Part shown: positions 1-6,969 of the stretch, piece by piece
How positions within the stretch are numbered: the stretch's first letter is position 1
Layout: each line of letters starts with the position of its first letter
DNA from: Saccoglossus kowalevskii
Taxonomy: Eukaryota > Hemichordata > Enteropneusta > Harrimaniidae
Assembly: GCF_000003605.2 (NCBI RefSeq)
Contig: NW_003119427.1
Coordinates: 23,852 to 34,026 of the forward strand
Direction of reading: 5' to 3'
DNA: 10,175 nucleotides
Notes under the pieces: generated by a model
What the model saw: the letters and a program-made list of their open reading frames with translations, nothing else
The model's database searches: none
Told to the model about the DNA's origin: nothing
Program-made: the position numbers and the translations under genes

Positions 1-145
1 TCCCAGAATAACTATGCAAAATAACGATCTAAAGTCGAACCATTCGAGGCCACAATATTAACATCAAAATGACTTTCGTTGCATTTGACAATGATAAACT
101 TACCGTAAAGCCGTGTTATTCTCGGTCGCTAACGTCGGTGTAATC

Positions 146-292
146 CGCCATTTTATTTGAGTGTTTGCCACCCGACTCCGCCCGGTGACGTCATCATGTG
201 CGCTATAAAAGGAGGTCTGTGATTCGTTGACTAAAATCGTCGATAGTGGGTCTCGTTGAAATCTCGTTACATAGGCATCGGCTCAGATGTAG
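146..292 (+). promoter_or_regulatory. Candidate RNA polymerase II core promoter with possible 5' exon
   Basis: Four promoter-type motifs stand in the usual order: CGCCATTTT at 146-154 (YY1-like), CCGCCC at 178-183 (GC box), the perfect palindrome TGACGTCA at 186-193 (CRE, the CREB/ATF site) and TATAAAAGG at 204-212 (TATA box). A TATA box here would place the transcription start near 232-240. A donor-like AG|GTAGGG lies at 291-296, so a short untranslated first exon of about 55 nt followed by an intron is possible. The only ATG in that stretch (287-289) is followed at once by TAG. No downstream exon was identified. A repeat-borne promoter, such as an LTR, is an alternative, but no LTR boundaries are visible. 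The motifs are seen directly; promoter activity is inferred. Confidence 0.45.
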
Positions 293-333
293 GTAGGGCG
301 GAATTAAAAAAAATCACAAAATCAAAATCAAAG

Positions 334-366
334 TAAAATAATAAAATAAAATAAAATAAAATAAAA
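334..366. repeat. (AAAAT)n microsatellite
   Basis: A short, nearly pure run of AAAAT pentamers lies inside a wider A-rich stretch (about 303-425) that is low in complexity on the + strand. It holds no open frame. It separates the promoter-like block from the recombinase-like relic on the opposite strand. Confidence 0.85.
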
Positions 367-473
367 GGGCATTAATAACAAAAGTAATAAAAAATAAAAT
401 TAAAATAAGTTTATAGCCAAAATAATTAAAGCCCGTTCACTACATCAGATTTTAATCAGATTGTTCAGCCTCT

Positions 474-696
474 TCAGATTTCTTCCGATCTAAGCTCTTT
501 TCTACCCTTTCCTTTACCTTTGAGATCGACTTGTTTTGCTCGCATATCTTGATTTAACTTGTGAAAAACTCGATCATTTAGACTTGTAGAGTACTTCTTA
601 TCACCAAGATAGCGCTCCAAACTACTCTTCATGTTGGCGAGGGAAGCTGGCTTTGTCTCCGTCCTTCTTATTTATGCTGATAAAAGTATGTTTCAT
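474..696 (-). pseudogene. Fragment of a Crypton/DUF3504-like tyrosine recombinase family protein
   Basis: On the minus strand a 52-codon frame runs from ATG at 632-630 to TGA at 476-474. Its frame stays open upstream to a stop at 674-672. It reads KPASLANMKSSLERYL, then a spaced D-F position (NDRVFHK), then AKQVDLKGKGKG and RSEEI. This order (x-P-x-SL-xx-M-xSS-xxRYL, an F about 17 residues later, then AKQ-x-LK-x-GKG) is one I recognise from the N-terminal helical region before the catalytic domain in Crypton-derived/DUF3504-like proteins, which are abundant in marine invertebrates. Just upstream, in another frame (696 to about 655), lies FISINKKDGD, which suits the segment expected before it, so a frameshift sits near 651-660. 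The catalytic R...H-x-x-R...Y part is absent: the frame stops right after EEI. It was probably a piece of a domesticated or mobile YR gene, now decayed. A live exon with unusual splicing is less likely. The assignment rests on pattern recognition, not a search. Confidence 0.55.
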
Positions 697-1548
697 GGTG
701 ATTGGAATATGTGTTCGCTTGTGAAAAAAATGTGGCATTATACACCGGCCCTTGTACATTGAATTGTATATAGACATGGATGAACCGTAAATGCCTCATA
801 ATAGAACCATTGACTGCCCATACTGCGCAATTTCCAGAAAGTTTTAAACCAGTTGAAAACACTAAACCCATTGAAAACAGATTAAACCCTACTTGAATGG
901 CGAATTGTGAAGCAAAACGAACCCCAAACTGCTCATATACCGTGATCTGGCTTAGCTATGCTCCCAAATAAGCCATTATTAATTAAATAAATCACGACAT
1001 ACCGATCAATCGATCACTCCCATATATTTTGATATATGGGTCGAATTTCATGTTTAATGTTTTGAAACATTTTGGCATGACATCCTCATGATCTTGAAAC
1101 CACGGTCACGCCTGTGGCAGCTATGCTTATATGTGCTATTTTGCATGTATAGAAAAGCACACGTTAGTCATAATGTACTTTTGTCTTGTACACGAGTTGA
1201 GTATGCCAGTAATTAAAGTCAATCAACTATAGATATAGATAAACCACTAGATAGTTATGATCATAGTAGTTAAGTATGTGTATTGTGCACATTGATGAGA
1301 GTATTTCGGTAAAAAAATTATTAGATTGTTATGTAACCTCATTAATTATGCACATATCTTATTACTAGCAATACATGCACATTTACTACTGACTGGATAT
1401 TATGCGCATGAAGAGATTTATTAGCTGGTCATTTGACACCAATAATATTCATAAAGTCTTTGATGAATATAGTCAATCTGTATCAGACATGTAAGGTGGG
1501 CGAGGTATACAAACCAAGGCAACACCCATAACAACAAACTAGGAAAAC
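697..1548. other. Gene-free stretch
   Basis: No coding sequence or RNA gene is recognised. The minus frame at 668-871 does not resemble a protein family and overlaps the recombinase relic in a different frame. The only structured items are two small inverted repeats near 1019-1071, listed separately. Confidence 0.6.
1019..1071. repeat. Two adjacent short hairpins
   Basis: CCCATATAT at 1019-1027 is the exact inverse of ATATATGGG at 1032-1040, giving a 9-bp stem with a 4-nt loop. AATGTTT at 1056-1062 is the inverse of AAACATT at 1065-1071, giving a 7-bp stem with a 2-nt loop. They lack the T-run of a terminator and are AT-rich, so chance in AT-rich DNA is likely. Confidence 0.5.
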
Positions 1549-1604
1549 CTGTTTAGACCACACTGATTTAATTTTATGGATGACATCCTCTGGAGACCCC
1601 AAAT
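1549..1604 (-). CDS. Possible internal exon (56 nt), product unknown
   Basis: On the minus strand a pyrimidine-rich tract (T10, then CGCCCTCTCGCATTAG) ends in AG at 1606-1605, a good acceptor-like sequence. The next 56 nt read LGSPEDVIHKIKSVWSKQ and end in CAG|GT at 1549/1548, a possible donor. The exon needs one nucleotide from the preceding exon. The GTCAGT donor at 2025-2020 in the upstream frame supplies exactly that, giving a 421-nt intron (2025-1605). Part of the same peptide, DVIH-x-IKSVW, is encoded on the opposite strand at 2608-2638 but broken by a stop, which hints that the segment was once protein-coding. The +3 to +6 bases of the 1548 donor (TTTC) are weak. No family is recognised and no third exon was found. 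Confidence 0.3.
1558..1588 (+). repeat. Inverted repeat, left copy (partner 2608-2638)
   Basis: This 31-bp segment matches the reverse complement of 2608-2638 at 28 of 31 positions. The shared core includes TTAATTT, then ATGGATGACATCC. The two copies lie 1.02 kb apart and face each other across the unknown coding frame at 2021-2389. Each copy also has a homopolymer (T on the strand that reads GGATGTCATCC) about 30-45 bp before the repeat, so the similarity may reflect a longer, decayed inverted duplication. Confidence 0.6.
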
Positions 1605-2020
1605 CTAATGCGAGAGGGCGAAAAAAAAAATGCTGCTCAAACCACAGGACTTTGGAGCTGACATAAAAATTACGAATTGAACTACAGAACACAGTGTATC
1701 ATAAAAACAACAAGAAATAAATAAATATCAAATAAAGAAAAACTTACTGTGTTGTATTGAAAAAAAAATGATTTAAAAATGAACAATAAGTTTGTCAACA
1801 ACAACCTGGAAATTAACTTCTTTGACATTCAAACTACAGCTTTTATTAAAGTGAAACTTCAGATAGACTAAGTGCAGACACAAATGCTCTAGAACTACTC
1901 CAACTATGTAACAAATTATAAGAGGCTCGATATTGAAAAAAAAAACACCAACAAAAATTTGGATACAGAAAATTATGTACATGTATCTTAATGAAAATTT
2001 GTCATATGATCAAAATATTA

Positions 2021-2389
2021 CTGACTGTGTGTGTGCAAGCAAATTATCCAAATCAGAGGAGCTTCCTCTGCTTTCGTTGCAAATTTGTCGGCTTCAATGC
2101 GGACAAAGCAACCGAACTGACTTGTCGCCTGACTACCTTTTAGGCCACCATACACCTCCACTCCTCTCCCATCTCTCTCATCATTGCAGAAGAAACGTGG
2201 GACAGCCACTCTGGACAATATGTCCTTAAATTTGTCTGGGCGAAACTCGCTTTCCGCTACCAATCTCTCGTATAGCTGTGTAAACATCACATCTCCCTGG
2301 CCTACATCAATTGCGTACCAGTCTACAACAATCCCTCCGTTTTTCCTCTGAACTTTTATGCTCACATATTTTGGTGGCGTGGTCGCCAT
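2021..2389 (-). CDS. Uncharacterised protein or first coding exon, 123 codons
   Basis: The frame is open from 2650, but the likely start is the ATG at 2389-2387: its context AACATGG is a strong Kozak sequence (A at -3, G at +4). The upstream part is a poly-lysine run translated from a poly-A tract and looks non-coding. From this start there are 123 residues to TAA at 2020-2018. Residues 7-50 read KYVSIKVQRK, GG turn, VVDWYAIDVGQG, then MFTQLYERLVAE, a strand-turn-strand-helix order that recalls a ubiquitin-like (beta-grasp) fold. Residues 54-66 (FKDILSRVAVPRF) and 78-100 (VEVYGGLKG ... FGCFVRIEA) look protein-like, with balanced charge and spaced hydrophobics. The tail (IWIICLHTHSQ) is encoded by a CA-repeat-like run and does not look native, so the exon may end at a GTCAGT donor at 2025-2020 or GTAATA at 2021-2016. 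There is no signal peptide or clear membrane segment. I do not recognise the family; it may be a gene's first exon or part of a repeated gene. Confidence 0.5.
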
Positions 2390-2558
2390 GTTAGAATTCT
2401 CGGCAACGCAATACGAATGTGCAGAAGACCATTTACGACAAAATTGGTACGTTTTGAGGTAGTCCAAAACAAGTTTAACGACAAGCAGGCGCTTTGCGAC
2501 AATATGAGTCGGCAAGTTCTGGACAGAAAACCAATCTGTGGAGACTCGTCTTCGGAGA

Positions 2559-2579
2559 TTTTTTTTTTTTTTTTTTTTT
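2559..2579. repeat. Homopolymer T21 (A21 on the minus strand)
   Basis: An uninterrupted run of 21 T lies 170 bp upstream of the unknown minus-strand start codon. On the + strand it lies 29-49 bp before the right inverted-repeat copy, in the place where the left copy has a shorter T10 run. It may be an expanded polypyrimidine tract or the A-tail of a retroposed copy on the minus strand. Confidence 0.85.
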
Positions 2580-2607
2580 GAGAAAAGGCGAAAACTAATG
2601 CGCGCGC

Positions 2608-2638
2608 GGATGTCATCCATTAAATTAAGTCGGTGTGG
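2608..2638 (-). repeat. Inverted repeat, right copy (partner 1558-1588)
   Basis: This is the partner of 1558-1588, with 28 of 31 positions shared in inverse orientation. Read on the + strand it gives ADVIH, a stop, then IKSVWP. The intact counterpart at 1604-1549 reads EDVIHKIKSVWS. This copy therefore looks like a broken paralogue of the candidate exon, lying head to head with the unknown gene. Confidence 0.55.
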
Positions 2639-3742
2639 CCTTAAGAACAATAACTTACTGATTTACTGCTGAATATACATGGGACATTCATGATGCCCAA
2701 CGACCCGTACTAACTAGATCAAAACGACTTATTACCGTAAGTGTTTTTAAGTGTTACGTAATGAGCATAAACAAATATATTCATATATCAACAACTTTGC
2801 ATTGTCATAGAAATTGTCGGTGAAAATCTAGCGGGGAAATCTAAACCTGATTCCGGAAATTAAAATCGATTCGCATTGAGATGTCCCATTCACTGACAAT
2901 GTTTACCGTTCATTAGCGCAATTTACATATTCGTAATTACATTATCCTATCACGTAGGAATGGAATGACTAATTACTATATATCTACTGACTAAATGAGA
3001 AATTCGGAAAAAATGTAGAATTTCAGAAATATAACAAATTCAATGAGGCTGTTCAAAATGGTGGAAGGGCAGTTGGAATAGTAATAATCCAGCTTAAACA
3101 TTCAGTAAATATCAGCTAATGGCAATATCTGAAATGTGGGTTTTCTTTTAAAATTGCGAATTTGTGTACTGTTGTCATATATGTAATCGTAGTGGATGCC
3201 CCATTTGAAACTTAAGGGGGGGAATAGTAAAATCTCCTCCATAGAAAAATGTATTCAAGCTGATGATTACACTGCATCAAAGCCTTACAACATGTATTCT
3301 GTTATTTAGTTATTCCTGTAAGCCACATACCTGTATTTGTTTTACTTTCCATAGGTTTAACATTGACTGCAACTTAAAATGCCCATTGTTGAGTAAATAT
3401 TTTTTCTACCTATATAATTACAATGCACACATTTTGTGTACAATTTCAAAACCTTTATTAGCCCATTCTCATTGAGGTACAAATCATTCAACACGGGTGA
3501 ATGGATATTTAATGTTTTTAATTATGGCTATATACTTTCGTGGCTACATGGTGATTATGGAAAATATCATAACCAAAAAAAAAAAAAAAATAATCAGTGA
3601 CCTGTCAATAACTTTATTAACAACTTACCCCTACTGGGATTTTGATAAAGAAAAATTAAAGTGTTGTTAAAATAAAAAGTTAAAGGAAAAAGAAAGGAAA
3701 TCCAATCTATCGGTATGCTAAATCTTTATACGCAGTATTTTT
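2639..3742. other. Gene-free stretch with A16 run
   Basis: No gene is supported. The plus frame at 3263-3475 is rich in Cys, Phe, Tyr and Leu, as expected from AT-rich random DNA, and has no recognisable motif. The one marked item is a homopolymer of 16 A at 3575-3590. The rest is AT-rich unique-looking sequence. Confidence 0.6.
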
Positions 3743-3778
3743 GGCGATCCGCTCCGCTAGGATTGCCCCTCTAATCAC
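3743..3778 (+). repeat. Left terminal-type inverted repeat (partner 6636-6670)
   Basis: The segment begins GGCGATCCGCTCCGCT and continues AGGATTGCCC. Its reverse complement matches 6636-6670 at about 33 of 36 positions with one gap. It is unusually GC-rich for the surroundings. Its first 16 bases occur again exactly at 5567-5582. A TA dinucleotide lies a few bases outside each end (3736-3737 and near 6672-6674), but a convincing target-site duplication cannot be asserted. Confidence 0.6.
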
Positions 3779-4048
3779 ATTGTTACACTGTATCAACGTA
3801 ATCCCAACGCAACTTTGAACTTTTAATGAACTATAAATGCTGCCTTCATTCTAGAAAATACTATCGCAAAACGATTGGAAATAATAAATGCAACATTAGA
3901 ATACGTCGTCCTAGTAATAAACTAAGTGACTTCTAAAGACTGAATGGTTTTTGCGAACTTCGTACACGGGCCCATTTAGTTATAAACCGACGTTAGCTTC
4001 ACGTTTATGTCACACCATGGCAACAGCCAACCAGCCTACCGGCTTGTA
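3778..4048 (+). repeat. Dispersed repeat, copy A (inverted relative to 5547-5853)
   Basis: This copy aligns over its whole length with the reverse complement of 5547-5853. Long shared blocks include the CATTGTTAC start, TGCTGCCTTCATTCTAGAA, ACTTCTAAAGACT, TTTTTGCGAACTTCGTA, the AACCGACGTTA block and CTACCGGCTTGTA at the end. Identity is roughly 75-80% by eye, with small indels. Copy A starts directly at the left inverted repeat and lacks a block of about 40 bp present in copy B before the final CTACCGG. Reading it as protein meets stop codons, and no family is recognised, so it is probably a non-coding mobile-element body. Confidence 0.75.
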
Positions 4049-4229
4049 CTAGTACCAGTGATGCCATCTGCAAAATTAAAAGTATAGAACAATAATGATA
4101 TTAAAGTTCTAAAACAGATGTTATCTCATGGCAAAAATCCATTGAGAACTTTGAAACTTCATTGTTATGTCAAAATGATACATAATTTAAGCCTGAATCG
4201 CTAACATTGAATTTGTGTTTGAAGCTTAG

Positions 4230-4276
4230 CTATTTTAAAATAGTTGCACACATGCAGTTTAGGCTTACCTAAACTG
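4230..4276. repeat. Perfect palindrome followed by a hairpin
   Basis: CTATTTTAAAATAG at 4230-4243 is a perfect 14-bp palindrome. Twelve bases on, CAGTTTAGG (4255-4263) and CCTAAACTG (4268-4276) form a perfect 9-bp stem around the loop CTTA. No T-run follows. A function is not evident. Confidence 0.6.
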
Positions 4277-4332
4277 TGACTAAGCCCAGATTGTGTAGAG
4301 AATGTCTGTGTGAAACTGGGAGAGAACAATTT

Positions 4333-4547
4333 AGTTATTAAACTAAAACTATTAATAGACATATTTGAAGATATGGGGATACTTTTGAAGTCGTATTAAT
4401 TTGTTCCATTCACGAACAACTAATGGTGACATGAGGGCAAATTATTAAACTAAAACTATTGAGGGACACTTTTGAAGAGATGGGGACAATTTTGAAATCA
4501 TATTGACTCAGTTCATTTACGAAAACAAATGGGTAGATTGCTCACCC
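4333..4547 (+). repeat. Tandem duplication, period 107 bp, two copies
   Basis: Copy 1 (about 4333-4439) and copy 2 (about 4440-4547) share TTATTAAACTAAAACTATT at the start, then TTTGAAGA-ATGGGGA, CTTTTGAA or ATTTTGAA, and TTCA-TTACGAA blocks in the same order. Divergence is around 20-25%, so the duplication is old. Neither copy carries an open frame of note. Confidence 0.75.
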
Positions 4548-5546
4548 GTAAAACGGAGAGTGTGGTATTTTAAAAGTATATTTATAGTATAGTTCTTCTC
4601 ACACAGAGGACGAGGGCACTGAACTAACAATAACCCATATTAACAGGACAAAATTAATTCCGAATATTAGCAGTATCATCTTGACCACTTCAATCGTTTC
4701 TCTTAAAATCTGAAAAGTATAATATTATCAAAATCCAGTGAGTAATGTTTAATTAATTATCATTGTTTCAAGCAATGCGATATTTAAATCTGAAATATGT
4801 GATGTAAAATATTATTGTTATAAATTAACGCGCATTTAATATGAAAACGAAAATATGACCACACACCATAACACTAATTGAACTGCATTTTCCTGTTAAA
4901 TTCTGTAACATTTCTATGATTTTATTGGTAACTCAGATCTTGTCTCTGGGGGGGGGGGGTGTCGGCATGGACGATATGCAGTATGGAATTCTCTGGTCCC
5001 TGTAAATGCATCGAAATTTAATCAGGTATTCAGCACATAAAACAATCAATGTAGGCCGCTGCAAATATCAATGTAGTACACAACTGCCTACGCTGGGTCT
5101 ATTAATTACACTTTCCACACGCTGCGTAACGGAGTAACAATATCATCATACCTTCAGGTTTTTTAGGATAACTTCCGGTTCCCTTCTTCAAAAAAGACAT
5201 CATTCGGTTCAAGTTGTTTTTGTTTCTTTAACGAATATAGCACCTGTTCACACACTCCCGACAGTGTAATTCAATCATTGAATAAGCGTGCGCACGACAC
5301 AAGTTACCAGGTACTTGAACACGCAACATGCATTATTGTTTATCGTGAACACCGTCGTTTACGAAAGGTATCTCAAAATGTTTGCAAAGAAGTAGCAAAC
5401 TAATTTATTGTTCAATATTTGCTTTCATATTGTATTTATTGTATTAATTAAATTTCTAAATAACAATTAAATGGTTATGTATTATTAGAGGCTTAGAAGA
5501 GCGCGTTTAAATTAAACACAAACTCGCACAGATGCGTGGTAATCAC
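4548..5546. other. Gene-free stretch with G12 run
   Basis: No coding sequence or RNA gene is supported. The only marked element is a run of 12 G at 4948-4959. It lies inside the 2.9-kb interval delimited by the 3743/6670 inverted repeats, and no transposase-like reading frame is present. Confidence 0.6.
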
Positions 5547-5853
5547 TACAAGCCGGTAGACTGGATGGCGATCCGCTCCGCTCTAAAAGCATGCAACATA
5601 TTTTCGGCTGTTGTCGTGGTAGAACATGAACGTGAAGATAACGTCGGTTCATAACTAAAACCGAATCACGTATACGAAGTTCGCAAAAAAACATCCAGTC
5701 TTTAGAAGTTATTTTATTTTTAGGACGTATTCTGTTGTTAAATTTATTATTTCCAAACATTTTGCGATAGTATGTTCTAGAATGAAGGCAGCATTTACAG
5801 TTCATTCAAAGTTCTAAGTTGCGTTGGAATTACGTTGATACAATGTAACAATG
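5547..5853 (-). repeat. Dispersed repeat, copy B (inverted relative to 3778-4048)
   Basis: This is the second copy of the ~270-300 bp repeat, lying on the minus strand. It differs from copy A by a block of about 40 bp near 5567-5607 that includes AGCGGAGCGGATCGCC, the outermost 16 bases of the terminal inverted repeat. So in copy B the repeat body is followed by a terminus-like sequence, while in copy A the body is preceded by one. A complete element might be terminus-body-terminus, about 330 bp, the size of a MITE. A 97-codon minus frame (5805-5512) covers it. The same frame in copy A shares the N-terminal MN-KCCLHSR-YYRK but is interrupted by stops, so coding is doubtful. Confidence 0.75.
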
Positions 5854-5936
5854 TCGGCGCCGGTGATTTCTTACCAGTGCGCAACGTAGCCAGAATAAAA
5901 AGCATGATCATTTGAACACTGCTATTACAAGACTGG

Positions 5937-6575
5937 TAGGAGATAATAAATTTGGAGCGAAAGTATTCAAAAATCAGTTTTTGGCTGTTGCCATGGCAGC
6001 GGTGGGCCAAGTGTTTTTTCAATTAGTGACGGTACGACCTGCCTGTCAAGTATGTACAAAATCAGCCAAGCCAAAAAAATCACGGAGCAATAAAAGCCGT
6101 TGTTGGTGAAAAGTTACCCAAACTTTCAGGTCAATTTTTCTCTTTATGCACACACTCAAGCTGAGTAGAATGTGAGCTACGTCATGCTTTTTAATCGTAG
6201 AAATGTAGGGTGAGATACATTTGGCGCGAATGTATTAAAACAAAATCAGTTTTTTGGCTGTTGCCATAGAAACGGTGGGCAAGAATTTGTTTTCAGATTT
6301 TACAACCTAACTAGACTGAAGGTGTGACTTGCCCGCCAAGTTTGAACCAAATCGGCTCAGCCCAAAAAATCACAGAAAAGTTAAAAAGCCATTCCTGGTG
6401 AACATGTCTGAGGTCTTTTATCCCAAATTTGTAGGAGGAGGTATTTTTGGCGCGAAGCTATGGCAATGATGGGCCAACATTTCCCCCCAGATTTTTTCTA
6501 ATATCTAGGGTGAAGGTGTGACCTACCTGCCAAGTTTTAGCAAAATCGGCCAAGCCAAAAATTCACAGAAGTAAT
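5937..6575 (+). repeat. Three degenerate copies of a ~200-bp tandem repeat
   Basis: The copies lie at about 5937-6112, 6203-6405 and 6433-6575. In order, each unit shows TTTGG(C/A)GCGAA, CAAAATCAG-TTTTTGGCTGTTGCCAT, GGTGGGC(C)AA, GTGTGACCTGCCTGCCAAGTTT-like sequence, AAAATCGGCCAAGCCAAAAA, and TCACAGAA. Copy 3 lacks the central part around GGCTGTTGCC. Repeats with 'AAATCGGCCAAGCC' wording are typical of invertebrate non-coding tandem repeats. The plus frame at 5912-6109 is a shadow of copy 1 and is not conserved in copies 2 and 3. Confidence 0.8.
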
Positions 6576-6595
6576 AATATGTGAAAACTGGAAAC

Positions 6596-6625
6596 CACAC
6601 ACACACACACACACATACACACACA
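6596..6625. repeat. (CA)n microsatellite
   Basis: About 14 CA dinucleotides with a single T interruption stand between the third ~200-bp repeat copy and the right inverted repeat. The short minus frame at 6758-6537 reads through this tract and is not a gene. Confidence 0.95.
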
Positions 6626-6635
6626 AAGCTACAAA

Positions 6636-6670
6636 GTGATTATAGGGCAATCCTAGCGGAGCGGGTCGCC
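6636..6670 (-). repeat. Right terminal-type inverted repeat (partner 3743-3778)
   Basis: This segment reads GTGATTATAGGGCAATCC, then TAGCGGAGCGGGTCGCC, the inverse of 3743-3778 with about three differences, one a gap. It closes a 2,928-bp interval that holds repeat copies A and B and the ~200-bp tandem units. Confidence 0.6.
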
Positions 6671-6960
6671 AATATTGGAATTCAACACTGAGGCTCCGCC
6701 AATAGAATAAGAGCTGTAAAGAAATGAATCTAATGATTAGATCACAGGGAATTAACAACTGTTTAGCGTTGCGTCATTCAGCTTACTAACTCGAGCATTG
6801 ATTTACACACCGTTCATGTTTAATTCCATCGGTTATTCAACTTGTGACAGTTACATGGTATGCACACTAAAATCAAATTTATCGCTACATGCACAGTATG
6901 ACTTGCTGACAAATGTGACGTGTGCCCCCCCCCCCACTCAGGATCCATAGGGGGCCGCAT
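6671..6960. other. Gene-free stretch with C11 run
   Basis: Nothing coding is supported. A run of 11 C lies at 6925-6935, just before the GC-rich TTCCCGAGA array. The minus frame at 7077-6820 crosses this run and the array and shows no family signature. Confidence 0.55.
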
Positions 6961-6969
6961 GCGCGTTCC

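Noticed and set aside
668-871. 67-codon minus frame overlapping the recombinase relic
   Set aside because: It is in a different frame from the recognisable peptide and has no family pattern.
1773-1982. 69-codon minus frame
   Set aside because: Rich in Phe, Ile, Val and Cys as expected from AT-rich random sequence; it lies within the proposed intron.
2390-2650. N-terminal extension of the unknown minus-strand protein (87 extra residues with a lysine run)
   Set aside because: The lysine run is a translated poly-A tract, composition changes at the internal ATG, and that ATG has the better Kozak context.
3263-3475. 70-codon plus frame with many Cys and aromatic residues
   Set aside because: No motif, no Kozak context, no splice or repeat support.
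4948-4959. G12 run as a G-quadruplex
   Set aside because: A lone homopolymer; may be length-variable or an assembly artefact and has no neighbouring functional context.
5512-5805. 97-codon minus frame as a real gene
   Set aside because: It lies on repeat copy B; the same frame in copy A is interrupted by stops and has indels, which fits neutral decay.
5912-6109. 65-codon plus frame
   Set aside because: Shadow of the ~200-bp repeat; not kept open in the other two copies.
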